A stretch of DNA of 64,000 nt from NCBI RefSeq assembly GCF_018320785.1, contig NC_054873.1, positions 28,796,196 to 28,860,195 on the forward strand, read 5' to 3'. Origin of the DNA: Cheilinus undulatus (lineage: Eukaryota; Chordata; Actinopteri; Labriformes; Labridae). The notes beneath the pieces were generated by a model that was given only the letters and a program-made list of their open reading frames with translations, was not told where the DNA came from and made no database searches. Shown here in pieces: positions 1-13,281 of this stretch (positions within the stretch are counted from its first letter, which is position 1; the number at the start of each line of letters is the position of its first letter). The position numbers were made by a program, and so were the translations under genes.

Positions 1-2640
1 GTGCAGTGCAGAGTAAGACATGTTTAGTCTCTTTATTAAATGCCAACATCAGATTGACTAAATTCCCCATGATCAACCAAATTCTTAACGACCAATTAAT
101 CGATCATCGATTGATTGTTCCCATCCGGAGGATATCTTCTTTGTAAACTATAATGTCGCGCACAGGTGGCTGCCTGTTTCTCTGACGATATGTGTAACTG
201 TGGCCAACTGAATGAAAAATTTAAATTTGATTTTCATTGAAGGGTTAATCATAGTCTGATCTGCAAGGCTTCAGTCTGAACTTCAGATTCAATGATGACT
301 ACTTCTGTGTTCACCACAAAGGCTGTAATAACACATCCTGCAATGTTCAACAGTGTACATCCAATTTAGTGTCTTCAGGGGCCAAATATGCTGTGTGTTT
401 TTTCTACAGAGCACTGTTATTATTTGTATTGTATTTGTTTTCAAGCACCAAAATATTTGGTTGAATTAAAGTTGATGGTACAATTTGGTCTCAGTAATGG
501 ATTCAACAAATTGATCGTCAGGTGTCAGATGTAAAAAGGAACATGTGCTCCTGCATTTAGAAATTAACAGCTATCACTGTTGAATTCTGAAGATGAGGAT
601 ACCTTAAGGCTGCCTTTATCTCATGACTGCTACAAACTAGCAAAAATTTTTTTTCAATATTAATGAAACACTTGGTTTCTTTTTGAAAACACTTTTTACT
701 CAAAAAAGGATGGCAAGAGGATGGGTCTAAAACTAGGTTTTCTTTCTCCTATTAAGTTAAGTCGACAAGCTACATTCTGGGTCTCCCGACATCCCTCATA
801 AAGCTATAGACCTCATTGTCCCCTCAAATGACAGATTTAGGCCATAAATGATCAGAAATTATTAAATGTAAAACACAAGTGCTGGCTTTTTCAAACACTG
901 CCATTTCTTGATTCTCTATGAAAAAGTCCATAAATCAACATGAAAAGGTTTCTGCAGTCAACTTGTTTCAACACTTGTGAAGCCTCAGCCACAGCCACCT
1001 CATTAAAGCCGGACGTTTTTCCAGCTTAATTGCACAAGCCTTAGGACCTAATCTGGCTGTGATTTAGAGGTACATTTCAGATTGCCACCCTTTCAGAAAC
1101 ACATCTGAGAAAGGAATGTGGACAAATTCTCAAATTATATCAGTCCAACATGAAGGCTAACGTGCAGACATGGGGAACTACAGTAATATGGTGACCTGTG
1201 CCTTCTCCTCCTTCCCCTACTTTGGCGTGTGCAGGAGCCCCTTTGCCTGCCTCCTCGGCCTCTAGCTGACCTCCCCAGGCCAGCAGACAGACCACTTAAC
1301 ATTGCTTCCCACCTGTAGAGATGTCTGAAGTACAGGGCCCACTTCAAAGCCATGCAGTGATTGGGCCATGATTACTATGAGCACTTGACTCATTTCATCT
1401 TCCCTGAAGGACTAAACTTTGGGAGGAACCAGGCATGGGGACATGTGTTTCTTTCTGCAACGACAGGGGATTTAAGGCCCCCTTTACAGGTGATTTTCAG
1501 AGTCCAGAGGATGCTTTATTTTGTTCCTTTAGACTCCTACTACAAACACACAGCTGCCAAGTGTAAATATAAACTTCAGAGTGGAATCTAAATAATGCAA
1601 CTAGTGTTTTCTTTTTATCACAAAGGCAGCTTATGATCAGAACTTTTGCTACTTCAGTTTTTGAAGTTGGTTGTGGGCAATCGGCACAGATGTTCGCAAA
1701 GGACTGTCATTTTGCATCAGTCGAGGAGCAGTTTGATAAAGCGGCTCTGCAACAGTGACATGAAAGCCCAACTGGGTTCAACAACAACCGTCATCTCTGC
1801 TCTGCTTTTCTGTAGCTAAATGCCAGTGACAGGAACAGAATTCACTGTGGTAACTGATCAGGTGCCAAGTGCCCTCTCCCCAGTGCCCTGCTGCACTGAA
1901 GCCCTCTGTGGAGCTGGCATGGCCTGGCTTGGCCTGGCAGCCACGGGCCCTGCTTTGTATCTCTGCCCCGCCTACTCAAGCTGTCTCCAAATCAGACTCG
2001 ACGACTGTCAACTGCTCATCTCCCAATCCCAAGAAAAGCATTCGGCATTGGGGTTGTATGTTGGCTGAATCTGATGTAAAGGTAAGAGAGCAAACAAGTT
2101 GAATTTATGTAAAGCATCTTCCTTACAACCAGGAAACCATGGCAGAGTGTATCTCACTCCTGAATCTGGTAAATTAGAGGTTTTATCATGCAGGTTTTCA
2201 TCAGGGGATATAGATATGTTTAAATTCCACAGCAAAGAAAAGAAGCCTCTCCATCTTCACAAGCAGGCATAGTGGGTAGAAATTGTGAACCAGGCCAACA
2301 ATTAAAGACACTAACACTGTCACTGGATTTCAGTTAGGCAGTGGTATTTGCAGATATTGCAAGGGTTACTTTATTCCAAGGCTTACAGTTTGACTGGGAT
2401 GTTTTATAATATGAACAGAGCCTATAGCTGTTATGCATCTCATCTCTATGTTGCTCAAAAGACACTGTGATAATTAATATTCAATGTCTGTAAAAGAAGC
2501 ACAGCCTTAAAGGCTTTATAGCCTCATAAGCTAACAGGCTTTGTTTTAGGATAAGCTACCCTCACAAAATGTATTCTTGATTTATATTTCATTGCTACTG
2601 TATGTTCCTACATCACAAAGGTCTGTGACTAAGCATACAG
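1..2640. other. Intergenic, no gene recognised
   Basis: No open frame here exceeds about 80 codons, and none shows a recognisable domain. A reverse-strand AATAAA (TTTATT on the plus strand near 34) could end a minus-strand transcript, but no coding exon supports that. A weak exon-like stretch at about 1813-2080 (acceptor-like tract, then GTAAGA) has an in-frame stop before its donor, so I do not call it. Confidence 0.5.
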
Positions 2641-2649
2641 ACTCAACAC

Positions 2650-3200
2650 CACATCCATGTTTACAGCATTGTAGTCTAGGACTCCGGCTAACGTCTCACC
2701 CCAGACCGTCGATGAGATTTGTGGCCTCGATTCATTTGCCTTCGACCTAAAATAAAAAAAGGAATTCGCCGGAACCTGAAGTTGAATGCATCGAGGCACG
2801 TACTCGCATAAAAGCAGGTGCACCTGTCTGCAGTGGTAGCCTATTGTGTTCACTATCAAATCAGCCATGAATCGGCCTGTCACGCCGCATGTGGTGAAGA
2901 TAAAAACATGTCTGTCTCTTACCGTTCTGTTTTCCGTCATTACTCCCCCATCCTAAATGTTTTCAGTCCAGACCTCTGACGAACCGTTAATTCCTATCAG
3001 ACTGTCTCACTCTCCCTCTCTCTCGCTCATCCCCATGTCATATTTCTCCGCTGCAGCAGAACAAAGCCACGCCTCCTCCGACAGCCGCTGCCGCGTGACG
3101 TCAGCCGGCGAGGAACTTTGGCACACGCCCTCCGATACACATCCAAAGAGGAGCCGCGAGAGGCCGCTGTGCCGTAACAAAACACAACTAACACTTCAAC
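2650..3200. promoter_or_regulatory. CpG-rich promoter-like block with palindromic CRE
   Basis: CpG density rises sharply compared with the AT-rich flanks. The block holds a perfect TGACGTCA cAMP-response element at 3096-3103 and a GC-box-like CCACGCCTCC at about 3068. It lies about 1.6 kb upstream of the first ATG of the furin-repeat gene. A pyrimidine tract ending in TTCTTAG at about 4518 looks like an acceptor, so a 5' noncoding exon could start here and splice to the ATG exon. The transcription direction and start site are inferred. Confidence 0.4.
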
Positions 3201-3580
3201 TCATTCAACCTGATGATATCAAAGTCTAGGACAGCCTTTCACAGACTAAACTATGCTGCGGCCCAGTTGAACATTGAAATCCTCCTGTGGCCACCCAAAA
3301 CCGTCATACAATTACATAAGACTCATAGTATTGACCTCTATAATTTTGCTTCATAAATCGATTATTTCAGTTTGAACACTTGACTTTTGTCAAAATGACT
3401 TCAAAACATTCTTTTTACTACTCGTTTCCCAGCTGTAATGATTCAGCAGCGTCTTCAGACACAGTAAAGTTAATAAGGAGGGATTTTTGGAATCACAAAG
3501 TACAATTAGTACCACTGTTTCAATATTTTTCCTCCTGTATCACATTTAAAAAATCCCTGGTCAGACCTCTGACTTTTTTC

Positions 3581-3622
3581 TGTATTATTATTACTATTAT
3601 TATTATTATTATTTTTTTTTTT
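3581..3622. repeat. (ATT)n / poly-T low-complexity tract
   Basis: ATT units run into a long T run. A second tract of about 20 T lies at 3780-3800. Confidence 0.85.
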
Positions 3623-3866
3623 TATAAAATTTTGCTTAGTCTGTACTTTTTATGGTGTCTCAGATGAGACTCCCATAACACCACCATGAGTCTGTGAGAG
3701 TGGACCCCCCTCGATTATGTGACAAAAGGATGACACGCAAGTGAAATCTTCTGGCTTACCTGTTTTGGTTATTTGGTTGATTTTTTTTTTTTTTTTTTTT
3801 GTGGATTTTAATAAGTGTAAACATCTTATTGTATTTTTTTAAATGATAAGTTTGGTTTTTATTTGA

Positions 3867-3946
3867 AGTAGATGCCCTATTGTGGCCCATTTACAGTACC
3901 TACAGGGCCCACCAGGGGGCCCACAGTTTGGGAAGCAATGGTCTTC
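3867..3946 (-). mobile_element. hAT-type terminal fragment
   Basis: Read on the minus strand this starts with a CATTGCTTCCCAAACTGTGG-like end followed by GGCCCCCTGGTGGGCCC. Such ends are typical of old hAT non-autonomous elements in vertebrates. No matching second end was found, so it looks like a solo fragment. Confidence 0.35.
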
Positions 3947-4351
3947 TAACATTTGTTGATATGATAATTTATCATGGACGAATAGGCTCGAAGATATTTT
4001 ACATTTTAAATGAAAAGCAAGATCCCAAACGATAATGTTGGCTAAAGCATTTAAGGTGCGCAACTGAGCAACCAAGTCGACAAAAACAAGCCTGAAGTTA
4101 TAAACGAGCAAAAGTAGCTCTCATGTTGATTGCTCACGTTTATTTTGAAACTGAAGATTAAAATGAAGGCAACGTGCATATTTTCATCCCAAGGAAGGAA
4201 CACAAATTGACTCATAGCCTGAAACAGTAGAAAGAGGATTCCGCATTAGCCTACCTTGCGTTAGCTAAGCCTAGAAATAGTAAAGTCAAGTAAACATAAA
4301 AGAAAAGGAGTCTACACTAAATTTGAAAACATATCAGTGGACACACCTTTA

Positions 4352-4385
<34 letters not shown>

Positions 4386-4389
4386 CCAG

Positions 4390-4426
<37 letters not shown>

Positions 4427-4446
4427 ATATCTATCTATCTATCTAT
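4352..4446. repeat. Compound microsatellite (ATCA)n then (CTAT)n
   Basis: About eight ATCA units (4352-4384) are followed by about 14 CTAT units (4390-4446), with one TATA interruption. It lies about 300 bp upstream of the furin-repeat gene start codon and is probably polymorphic. Confidence 0.95.
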
Positions 4447-4741
4447 TCTGCCTCTTTCTACCTAAATATGGTAGGCTTCATAAACGATGATCTCTCCTTT
4501 CTCTCTTTCATTCTTAGGATCTTTTACTAAAAGCTAACCACAGACCGGACTCATTGTCCAGTGTGTTTCACTTGAACGAACTGGTCCAGCAAGTTATTTG
4601 TGAGGTGGTGTCACAGAGCTCCATATCGATCTGCCAGCCCAGGCTACCTGCTGCACGGGCGGACACTGCGTCCGAGGAGACAGTCCTCCTGGCTGTTTGC
4701 TGCTTCTTCGTCACTATCAGTGAAAGTCTTCGGCCACAGCC

Positions 4742-4910
4742 ATGAGGGGCTTCGCCGCGTTTCTCATCTTTGTCCAGGGTATCACATGTAAACCCTCGGC
4801 TCCCTGTCCGAGTGGACAGTTTCTGCTGAAGAACCAGTGTGTTCTGTGTCATCCCACCTGCTCTGAGTGCGACGGGCACGAGCTGTTTGAATGTACTACC
4901 TGTGGAGTTG
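4742..4910 (+). CDS. Furin-repeat gene exon 1: signal peptide and repeat 1
   Basis: Codes for residues 1-57. The start is the first ATG and gives MRGFAAFLIFVQGITC, a good signal peptide. Repeat 1 (CPSGQF...CVLCHPTCSEC...CTTC) follows at once. Donor GTGAGT, phase 1. Confidence 0.85.
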
Positions 4911-7900
4911 GTGAGTAGGCTAACATTTTCTCGACACGTATTGTTAACACAGCATGAATATTAACAGTGTTAAAACGAGAATTGTATTATTGTAGGTCTG
5001 TTGCTTTTGTCATTAATGGGATGCAAATGATTCATCAAAAGGTGTTACAAAGTATTTTTTGTTTCCACCTCCAAAACAAGGACTTTCAAGGAAGGAATAA
5101 TATCCTTGCAACAATAGGTTAAGACTAATTTTAGTTGCCTGTTATTATCACAATTTGTCTGTGAGATCAGCAAAAATGAAACCCCCTTTTGTTTTGTTTT
5201 GTTTTGTTTTGGTCGCTAAAATGCCTGATTGAAGGAGAGCTTTGTCCCAGACCCATTAATCCAGCTGAAGGGGGTTGGACTTTTTTCTTTTCTTTTCACA
5301 TCAGCACTATTAATGGTTACCAAAGCAAAGTTTTTAAAGGCTTTAGAATTAAAGGAGGGGCTCTCAGCTCTGGTTGACCATTCACTTTTGCTTAACTGCC
5401 AGAGACTGGACATATAACTTTTTTTTCTGTCCCAAGGGCACCTTTGAATTCTGTAAGAAATGAAGGTGTGATCATTTTTCCTGTGAGTTTTCACAATGTA
5501 ATCTGATCACGTCAGAATGGGGCCTTTGTTAATCAGAGGGAAAGGAAAAAAAACATCCCCTCAGGCTGCGAGTATTACTGTTGCAGTTCTCGAGGCTTAA
5601 CCTTGCAAAACCTGCATTACTATCTTTCTTTCCTAACACACCTCTTTGTTGAATCTAGGCATTGTTTCTTTATACTCTTACTTTGGTTTTTGTTATCTAG
5701 ACTTTAATATTAGTGCTCATTTGATATATGTATAGGCTAATGCCTTTTTTTTGGAATAACATCAAAAACAGAAAGTCTCAGTCCCATTCCTTGTGCTTTG
5801 GTCCCATAGGAAGCTGCCTTTCTGTGTGCTCAGGTTGAAGCAGGTTGAAGGGTTAGAAAGGCAGCAGTAGCTTTTCTCTAGGTTTCACACATCTCCTGTG
5901 CATTGCTGAGCAGATGAGACAATGCTGTGACTCTGCTGCTTCCAGAGATGCCTCAGGTGCCACAGCTAGGCCAGTGGCAGGTGGCGGAGTATTAATCATT
6001 AGGGCTTACACAAGACTGTGTCCCTGCCCACAGCTCTGATCTCTCGTCTGCCTCTGATTGCCCTTGTTTACATAAGTCGGAGCATCATCAGTCAGAAAGA
6101 GATCTTGCACTGTGATCTGTAAATAGCAGGCATACAGTCAGCATGCTGGGCTGAGGATTTTTACACCTTTAACATCCACATCTTATGCCTCTTTTTCCTT
6201 GTATAATTATCATTTTGAATCCTAAGTCCCCTAATAATTACCACTGATTTATTTGTTTAGCATTCTGACATTTGGCTCTTTGTACTCAAACAGTGTGGAT
6301 TTCTGCACCGTGTGTTAATGCTGTAATTTTTTCTGTAGGCGCTGAACTTTCACTCAGTTGGCAGCTTGTCCTTTCAGAGTGCCTTCATAAGGAGTCATCA
6401 GGCCAATTTGGCTCTAATGCTGTATTTAATATGAGAAGTTCATTGATTTTCACTTTTAAAAGAGTGCAGATCTTTAGAAAAGACATTTCCTGGCAGGAGT
6501 TCCATATGGCTAATGGCATCTTCAACAGAGGGGAACAGAGTAGACTTTATGTTAACAAGTCCTCTGTTTTCTCCTCCTCCACCTCCTCAGATGAAGATGG
6601 ACAGGAAAGATTCCTCCACCAAGGTCGCTGTCGGACACACTGCCCCCGGGGACTCTATCCTGACAGGGGTCACTATGTCTGCCTGCCCTGCATAGCCAAT
6701 TGTGAACTCTGCACGGACGGGAACATATGTGCTAAATGTCGGGAAAACTACAAGCTCCAGAATGGGGTCTGCCAAACGGCTTCCTGTGGCATCGGTAAAT
6801 GTGTAGTAGATATTTTTGATACTATCCTGCAGTCTAAAGAGGAAGACAGCCAGGCTTGAATTGTTATGTTTGCTTTGATTCAGGGCAGGTGCAAGACCCT
6901 GATACAGGAGAGTGCATTGACTGTGAAATGGGCTGCAAAACATGCTCTGTAGGTAAGAAACACATGATTACGGAGTACTTTTACCTCTCTAATGTAGGTG
7001 GGTCTGCTGTAAAACACCAAGCATAATAGGGCACAATGCAGCATAACACTGTATAAATTTAGCTATTACTGCATGAACTCGCATCTCTTCATGAATCCTA
7101 ATTAATCTCCTTCTCTTATTCATACACAGAAGACCCAGAGATCTGCAACAGCTGTGTTGAAGGTTACTTCCTGTGAGTGTATTCTTTTATCATTATTATT
7201 TTATTATCCTGAGGGCATTTTTCAGGCTTCCCATACATACACATTACCAGGTGTTGCCGTAAACACCAAACCTCGAATAGCATACTCCAACTAATCACTA
7301 TTATCTCAACTGGTCAAGAATGAATGTGCTTTGTAAAATTTCCAAATACAAATGATATACAGTTTCCTACAGTGCCAATAAAAATTATTTGCCCTCTTGG
7401 ATGTTTTATTTGTAGATTTTATAAATCTGTCATTGTCAGTATTATTTGACTTTTATTTTTGGTAAAAAAAAAAAAAAAGACAGAAAAACCTCTTTAATGT
7501 TAAAGTGAAAACAGATTTCTAAGAAGCATCCCCACAGCATGATGCTGCCACCACCATACTCCAGAGTGGGTATGGGTTGTCTGATGGCCAAAAAGCACCA
7601 TTTTGGTCTCATCAGAACAAATAGCTTTCTTTCACTTGATCATGGAGTCTTCCACATGCCTTTTGGTGAACTCTAGTCTAGATTTGATATGAGTTTTCTT
7701 CTCTTTGCCTCTCTCCCACAAAGCTTTGACTTGTAAAGAACCAAAGAAACACTCGTTGTATGCAGAGCCTTTCCCATCTCAGCTGCTTGTAACTCCTTCA
7801 GAGTAGTCATAGGTGACTTCACTAGCAAGGACCACAACACAACAGAATGCATTTAAAGGTTTGATAAAGATTTATAAGTATGTGCTGTGAGACCGTTGTG

Positions 7901-10900
7901 ATGAAAGATGAGGGATGTGGTAAGTAGTTTTAGTCTTGTCTGGGAGATGCATGAAGGCCCGGCAGAGGGAGACTCAGGAAGGGGGTTCTGTCTCAGGCAT
8001 CATTCTGCTCGAGCTGATCTCGACCCAGACTGTAACTAGAATTAGATGAGACTTGGGTGAGGCAAGTAGTTGAAGGAGGAGATTTATGAGTTAGAGAAGG
8101 AAGGGAGGGTGGGTTGAAGACTCTCAGGCAGACAGCATGATGTGGGTGAGCTATGTTTCAGTAGGCTTGTCAGGTGATTGAGGGTGTGGTTTTTGTTGTG
8201 GCCCTGCTCCCGAACCTAAGTTAATACATTAACTACATTTAATGGTCTCTCACTAGTCTCCATCTTGCACTCAGTTTGTGAGGGAGGCCTGATTTTGGCA
8301 GATTTACACATGTGCCATCTTTCTTCCATTTCTTGATGATGGATTTAATCAAACAATGCCAAATGCCAGGGGATGTTGAGTGCCTTTGAATTTTTTTTGT
8401 ATCCATCCCCTGACTTATACGTTTCAATAACCTTTTCTCTGAGTTGCTTGGAGTGTTCTTTCGTCCTAATAGTGTAATGGTACCCAGGAATACTGATTGG
8501 CCAGTGACTTGACCTTCAAAACACAGATGTTTTTATACTGCAATCACCAGAGAGACATTAACTGCACTCAGGTGATCATTTTACTAATTGAGAGACTACT
8601 AGCACCAATTGGCCGAACGCCTGTTGAATTTGGTCAGTCATTTTAAAGGGGGTGAATATTTATGCAATCACTTATTTTACATTACATGTTTAATTGAAAG
8701 CACTTCGTAAGGTTTTTTTGTCAAAAAGCCAAATTATATTGCCCCTGATTGATCTATCAAATAATTAAGGGGGTTACTACTTCTAATAGGCACTCTATCA
8801 TGCAGGAAAACCAGAGTATATTTAGATGAGAATTCTTAATCAGAGATTATCTGGCATTGTCCCACAGCTGATTTATAGTAAGAGAAAGTAGACATAACCA
8901 TGCATGGTGCTGTGGTTTGTGCATGTATTTTCCAAAGTTTTAAATTATGAACGTTAATTATGCTTCCCAGAGATAATTAACCTCCAAATGACCTTGTAAT
9001 TGTTTTACATGCCTTGCTAAATAAAGAGTTGGCTTCATCAGTATGCACCATGTGGAGTAGAGTCCCAGAATTTTCTTAATTATTCCTAACTTCACAAGAA
9101 ACTTAATTTCACCCATATTTTTGTTTACACCAGAGAATCACTTGGATGCAGACTGCAAAGTAGGATAGAGAGCAAGAACAGACCTCCAATTGTGTACTTT
9201 CCCCGAGTTTAGGCCTCCAGCTATCGTGTGAGTCGAGTTACCTACCAATCTGAGCCATCCACTGTTACCTGAGCCTGGGTTTGAGCACAAGAGAGTGGTC
9301 TGCTCTACAGAGAGCCTTCACAGAGTCTGTTTTTATGTTTTGCATGAAGAGGAAAGGAGAAGAGAAATAGAGAGAGCAGGTATAAGTGGGAAGAATAGCC
9401 AGTAGCATGTGTGATTATATTGGGTGCACCGTCTTGACTTCACTGACAGCTCTTGTGAATCAAAGCAGAGGATGGTTGGAGGAAAATCCATTGCTTCAAT
9501 GCACTCAGCTCCTTTTATTGCTGTTACATTGGTGCAGGGAGATAGTCAGTCTTCTTTTGTGAAACTACTTGTGTGACTTTGGCTTTTATAGTAATGGCTT
9601 AAGTGATTAAGAATGACAGGTCGTCTTGGTTATTTCTGTGGCTGCAGAAGGCAAAAACAAATAAAAGAAACTCAATAGAGCATGGGCGGTCATGAAGTGA
9701 ACAGGCCCTCTGTGATAGATTCTGACAAGCTTCAGAGCTTTAAGAAGCCGTACTGATATTTTGTCGTGATGAAAATGTTAAAGTTTGTCCATTTGGGAGA
9801 AACTGTGAAACTGTAAGGTCTTTTTCCTCGCATAAAATACATGGTCTTGAAAAGAGCTACTGCATGATGGATGGTTGGTATTTTTTGACATTTTCTTTCT
9901 TCTCTGAGGAACTAAGGCCAGCTTAACTAATAATTCACGGTGATTCCTTCTCAATATGGGTTGTACAACATTAGACTTTATTAACTCTATGGGCCATCAA
10001 CAGTATAGTTTCACTTTTTCTTAACTAATATGAGGAGGAAAAGTACAAAACAAAAGTTGCTTTGGAAATGCTGATGTGATCTCTTGGAATGGAGGGTTTA
10101 ATATTTGCACAGAGGGATTCTTAAACATCCTGCAGATTCTTAAGAACTGCGCTGTTTCAAACCCAGAGACAGTCTGGTCTGCATCAGCTGCTATTGTGAG
10201 TGAGCTGATGGATGCAGTGTGGCGCCTCCAGCTGTTCCTTCTCAAACAACTTCCAAATCTTAGCACCACATCCACGGCAACGCTGCAGGAAGTGCAGCTT
10301 GGGATGTCACTGGTCAGATTCTCTCATGTTTGGACCTAGGAAAGGATGTTTGACTATAGAAACTAGTAGCTGATTCTTTAAGACAAAATAGCAATCCAGT
10401 GAAGAAGGATTATTCTTGCTTTAATTTTACGTGTGACATCTTTGCAACTCTATATCTCTGCTCCTTTTGGCTACTTTTTTAGGACATTCATCTCATGTTA
10501 AATAGCTCAGTTAGGCCCCGAAGGACTGATAGGGTAGGTTAATGACTGAAATCTTCCCATGCCTCTAGGCTACAAATAAAACACCAATTAACTTCTTGCC
10601 TGAAGAGAAAAGAATCACGATAAGCTTGAAGAAAAGCAGCCCACATTATATTTTGCTCTCTGGTTGCCGTCCTTCTCGATGTTTGAGTGAGCATACCTTT
10701 ATGACTTGGGATGGTATTGAAGTCAACAATACAGCTGCAGGTGTGCTGTGGGCTGACATAGTGTATCTTGGGATGGTCTCTTGCATGTGGTGTGTTTTGT
10801 GGTTTCTATGGTTTAAGTTTGTCAGACATCAGACTCACACATGCAGGCAAAAGCTGCCTGCAGCAGCATCAGACTTTTCTCCTAATAAAGCTTTGAAAAT

Positions 10901-13209
10901 GCCTTTAAATCACAAAAGTTGTCATCGGGTCTTTGATATTTGAAATGCTTTATTCTGTGTGTTTGCATTAGAAAAAAGCCTCAGTTTGTGTATGAGCTGC
11001 CAAAGGTATTAGACTTTGAATTTCACACACAAAGACAAAGCCTAGTTCAAGAAAAATGCTTGATGATGGTTAGAGTTTCAATGACTCTGTATTAAATGCT
11101 CATAACTTTAAGAATATTTGTTTTCATTTTGTAATCATCATTTCCTTTACAGTTTCAGACACCAGTGTCGCAGGCATTGTCCCCAAAGCACTTATGAAGA
11201 CCGGGGCCGGGGTGTGTGTCTCTCCTGTCCGACGCCATGCACAGACTGCAGGAGTAACACACGATGCCTTGCCTGCCAGCCTGGCTACTTCCTCAATGGT
11301 ATGAAGACAGATTTTTTTCCGTTTTTATTTTATCTACTGTTGGTATTTTAAAGAAACAATCAATTCGGAGTTCAGATAAGCCTTTTCCCCACATAATACT
11401 GGTAGAAATTATGTTAAATTCACTCATAAATCACTGTGTGTGATCAATCATTCTTGCCAAAGACTAACGATGGCACTCTGAGTCTTCATTTGGATTGCAA
11501 ATCATGTCCATGTCAGCAAATCTGTAATATGAGCTATGCAAATGTAGATCTATGCAAATCAGAAATAAGGACTTGTTGTTTGGTTCTTTAGAAGCATCTT
11601 AGTTCAAGTGTTGAGAAAAAAAAAATCATATCAATACCAATACATTTCAAGTGATACCCATTTACCTAAACACTTACTTTGAATCCCTATTCCTTACTTT
11701 AGTCAATATCTGTCACAAAGCATTTTGTTGCACATAAGTCTTTTCAGTTAATCTTATTATTTTTATAACAGTTAAGTAGAAGTTGACAGCTTATAGATAG
11801 TTTGGCATTGTTATTTGAAATATCTGCAAGCTGCATTAGCGGCAGTATAATCAGAAGGTTGTCGGTTCAAGTTCCAGTCAGAACATATCTGGACTTTGGC
11901 CTGGTAGCTGGTAGGTGCCAGGTCACTTCCTGAGCACTGTTGAAGTACCCTTGAGCAAGGCCCTGAACCCCGCACAGCTCATGGCAGCGCTTCAACAAGA
12001 GCAGCAAGGCTGTCACTCTGACATCGCTCCCTTAGTGCATGTCCATGGGGATCTTGTTGGTAAACTGTAAATTTCCCTTCAGGGATTAATAAAGTATGAC
12101 TTAACTTTTTATAAATGTCATGCTTTGATTCACTTCACCAACAATTATATAGTTTGTACAACCCCAATTCCAAAAAAGTTGGGGCGCTGTAATATAAATA
12201 ACAGAATGCAATGAGTTGCTAATCTCATAAGCCCGTGTTTATTGTGATAACAGGCTGATGTTCTGCCTACTCAGCACTGCTGCCTGACACACCTCCTCCG
12301 GTTCATCTGTGCAGATGTAACACCTATGGACCAAAGTTGGTCATCAGCTGGGGACCACTTGTCCTTTAACCCTAGAACATCTCACAGTGGCAGAGCAATG
12401 GCAGGGATCTCTCCCTGCCACCCCCTGCTGTTGCCCTAGGTGTTATTTGGCCTCTAACTCCTACTGTATGCTCCCTCCTTAGCCACAGCCAGAAACTGCC
12501 ATTTTCTTTCTCCTCTGCCAGTTCTTTAATGGCTTTGTAAACCCCCGCTCCACTGCATCCCAAGTCGCAGAGAAGCAGAGCTCACTGAAAATGAAAGAGT
12601 CCGCATTAAAGCACTTCATGATGCTGGATGGTCTCTGTGACAAATATGACAGGTGGTCTAATAAATCATACAGTGCTTAACAAATTTATTAGACCACCAC
12701 CCAAAGTAAGGTTTGTGCCACAGCTGCATCATGGAGTGCTTTAATGCAGACTCTTTCATTTTCAGTGAGCTCTCCACGTTTTACCATTTTGAACAGGAAT
12801 GAGGGATTTCAAACTGAATTCACCCACTGGGCTTCTCTGAGAAGTCAGTAATTAATCAAGCATAACATTCAACCACTACAACTATTTTTTCTGTTCAGGA
12901 ATGCAAGTAAACAACTATATTTTGACATATTAATCGAGAAATATTAATGTGCTTTACTATTTTTTCTGTTTTTTTGTAAATCAGAAAATTTGAAAATTCA
13001 TGGATAACAATAATGATTATATTTTCGCATTAAAAATATCATTTGGGTTAAAGAGCTTCTACATATTGGTGCATAAACCATTGCAGAAACATGAAAAATA
13101 ATTTAGGTACTTACCAATGCTGTTAATTTAGGGTAGCTGTGGCATAAACCTTACTTTGGTGAGGGTTAGGGTGGTCTAATAAATTTGTTAAGCGCTGTGC
13201 ACACACACA

Positions 13210-13281
<72 letters not shown>

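Noticed and set aside
1813..2090. Possible exon with acceptor and GTAAGA donor
   Set aside because: The open frame stops at 2066-2068, before the donor, and its product has no family features.
2629..2940. 103-codon minus-strand frame in the CpG-rich block
   Set aside because: CpG-rich DNA often lacks stops. No domain and no downstream exons were found.
6272..6859. 195-codon frame as one long exon of the furin-repeat gene
   Set aside because: The part before 6591 lacks cysteine repeats and would skip the signal peptide. The CCTCCTCAG acceptor at 6590 fits the phase of exon 1.
10596..10943. 115-codon open frame in intron 4
   Set aside because: No domain, no splice context that fits the gene, and the frame is not needed by the closed exon model.
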